Positions 30,808-33,526 of a DNA stretch of 33,526 nucleotides are shown one piece after another. Numbering within the stretch: the first letter of the stretch is position 1; each line of letters begins with the position of its first letter. The translations under genes were made by a program, and so were the position numbers. The stretch covers positions 1 to 33,526 of the forward strand of contig NZ_BAFX01000098.1 of the NCBI RefSeq assembly GCF_000308815.1, in the 5' to 3' direction. The notes under the pieces were generated by a model that saw nothing but the letters and a program-made list of their open reading frames with translations, was not told the origin of the DNA and searched no databases. Source of the stretch: Nocardia concava NBRC 100430 (GTDB lineage Bacteria; Actinomycetota; Actinomycetes; Mycobacteriales; Mycobacteriaceae).

Positions 30808-31110
30808 TCAGTCTTCGGGTCCGAAGATGCGGCGGCGTACTGCCAGCAACTCTAACTCCGGACGATTGGCGACGTGCCGTTCGCATTTGTCCAGCACCTC
30901 GGTCAGGTGATTCATGCCGTAACTGACCATTGCCACACCGAGCAACGATCGCCGATACCGGTCATGATCTCCGCCCTCGGTCACGCTCACATCGAACCTT
31001 TTCAGGTCCGCGATGATCGGGCGGATGACAGAGCGCTTCTCCTTCAGTGAATGCACATCACCGAGCAAGATATCGAACTCGAGCGCTCCGAAAAACATCT
31101 TTTCAGTCAT
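30808..31110 (-). CDS. DUF503 family protein (YlxP-like)
   Basis: A 100-residue small protein with the family opening FGALEFDILLGDVHSLKEKRSVIRP and the later VSYGMNHLTEVLDKCERHV. YlxP-like proteins lie between infB and rbfA in many Gram-positives and are implicated in ribosome function. ATG 31110 is used; ATG 31098 (MFFGALEF) is the family-typical start and may be the real one. The spacing to rbfA is 20 bp. Confidence 0.88.
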   Translation of the reverse strand: MTEKMFFGALEFDILLGDVHSLKEKRSVIRPIIADLKRFDVSVTEGGDHDRYRRSLLGVAMVSYGMNHLTEVLDKCERHVANRPELELLAVRRRIFGPED

Positions 31111-31150
31111 ATGAACGCGCCCCGGGGAATGCGCGCACGGTTACCCGGAA

Positions 31151-31194
31151 GGGGTTGGGGCACAACCCCGCCGGACCTCGAAAGGCCCGGCGGG
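31151..31194. terminator. Overlapping hairpins between infB and DUF503
   Basis: GGGGTTG (31151-31157) can pair with CAACCCC (31163-31169), and CCCGCCGG (31167-31174) with CCGGCGGG (31187-31194). They share 31167-31169, so full versions cannot coexist. There is no T tract, so it may be an attenuator or a partial terminator within the operon rather than a full stop. Confidence 0.5.
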
Positions 31195-31209
31195 ATCGTG
31201 TACTGCAAC

Positions 31210-33526
<2,317 letters not shown>

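Overview
The window is high-GC actinobacterial DNA. It most resembles Nocardia or a close mycolate-producing relative: it has a KshA-type steroid hydroxylase, the order infB / DUF503 / rbfA / nrnA ... dinF, DUF6301-like and SUKH-like accessory genes, GTG/TTG starts and 4-base start/stop overlaps. All family calls come from reading the translated sequence; no database search was run.

Region 1 (1-17.3 kb) is a type II (aromatic) polyketide synthase cluster, cut off on the left. It holds a DHA2-type exporter, an ABM-fold monooxygenase, a metallo-beta-lactamase-fold protein (possible ActIV-like cyclase/thioesterase), a TetR regulator, a SARP activator, a four-gene peptide-type ABC importer with a fused double ATPase, a zinc-free quinone/enoyl reductase, an SDR, and then the core run KS-alpha, KS-beta (CLF), ACP, C9-type ketoreductase, didomain aromatase/cyclase, SnoaL-like protein and a secreted glycine-zipper protein. 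A terminator-like hairpin follows at about 17.37 kb. The CLF gate residues (F123, G126, L130) suggest a chain longer than the actinorhodin octaketide.

The main regulatory finding is a repeated TCCAGCGG box, phased at 10-11 bp like known SARP operators. It occurs upstream of four transcription units of this cluster: the ABM gene, the ABC importer operon, the SDR and KS-alpha. The SDR and KS-alpha copies face each other as a 15/16-bp mirror image. A separate pair of 16-bp palindromes, exactly 21 bp apart, lies before the exporter and is a candidate TetR operator.

Region 2 (17.4-23.4 kb) is an eroded accessory region. It has two divergent NTF2-like genes (one N-terminally truncated), an SRPBCC protein, an epoxide-hydrolase-like gene broken by one extra base in a CCCCGGGG run, a DUF6301-like gene, a RidA protein, a SUKH-like protein and a start-less coding remnant. 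Four copies of an undescribed dispersed repeat with fixed internal spacing lie between these genes.

Region 3 (23.5-33.5 kb) contains a KshA-type Rieske oxygenase behind a near-perfect KstR-like site, an alpha/beta hydrolase and a DinF-type MATE exporter. A MuiA-like (DUF4139) gene and a second SUKH-like gene follow, and then the conserved translation/RNA block nrnA, rbfA, DUF503 and infB, which runs off the right edge.
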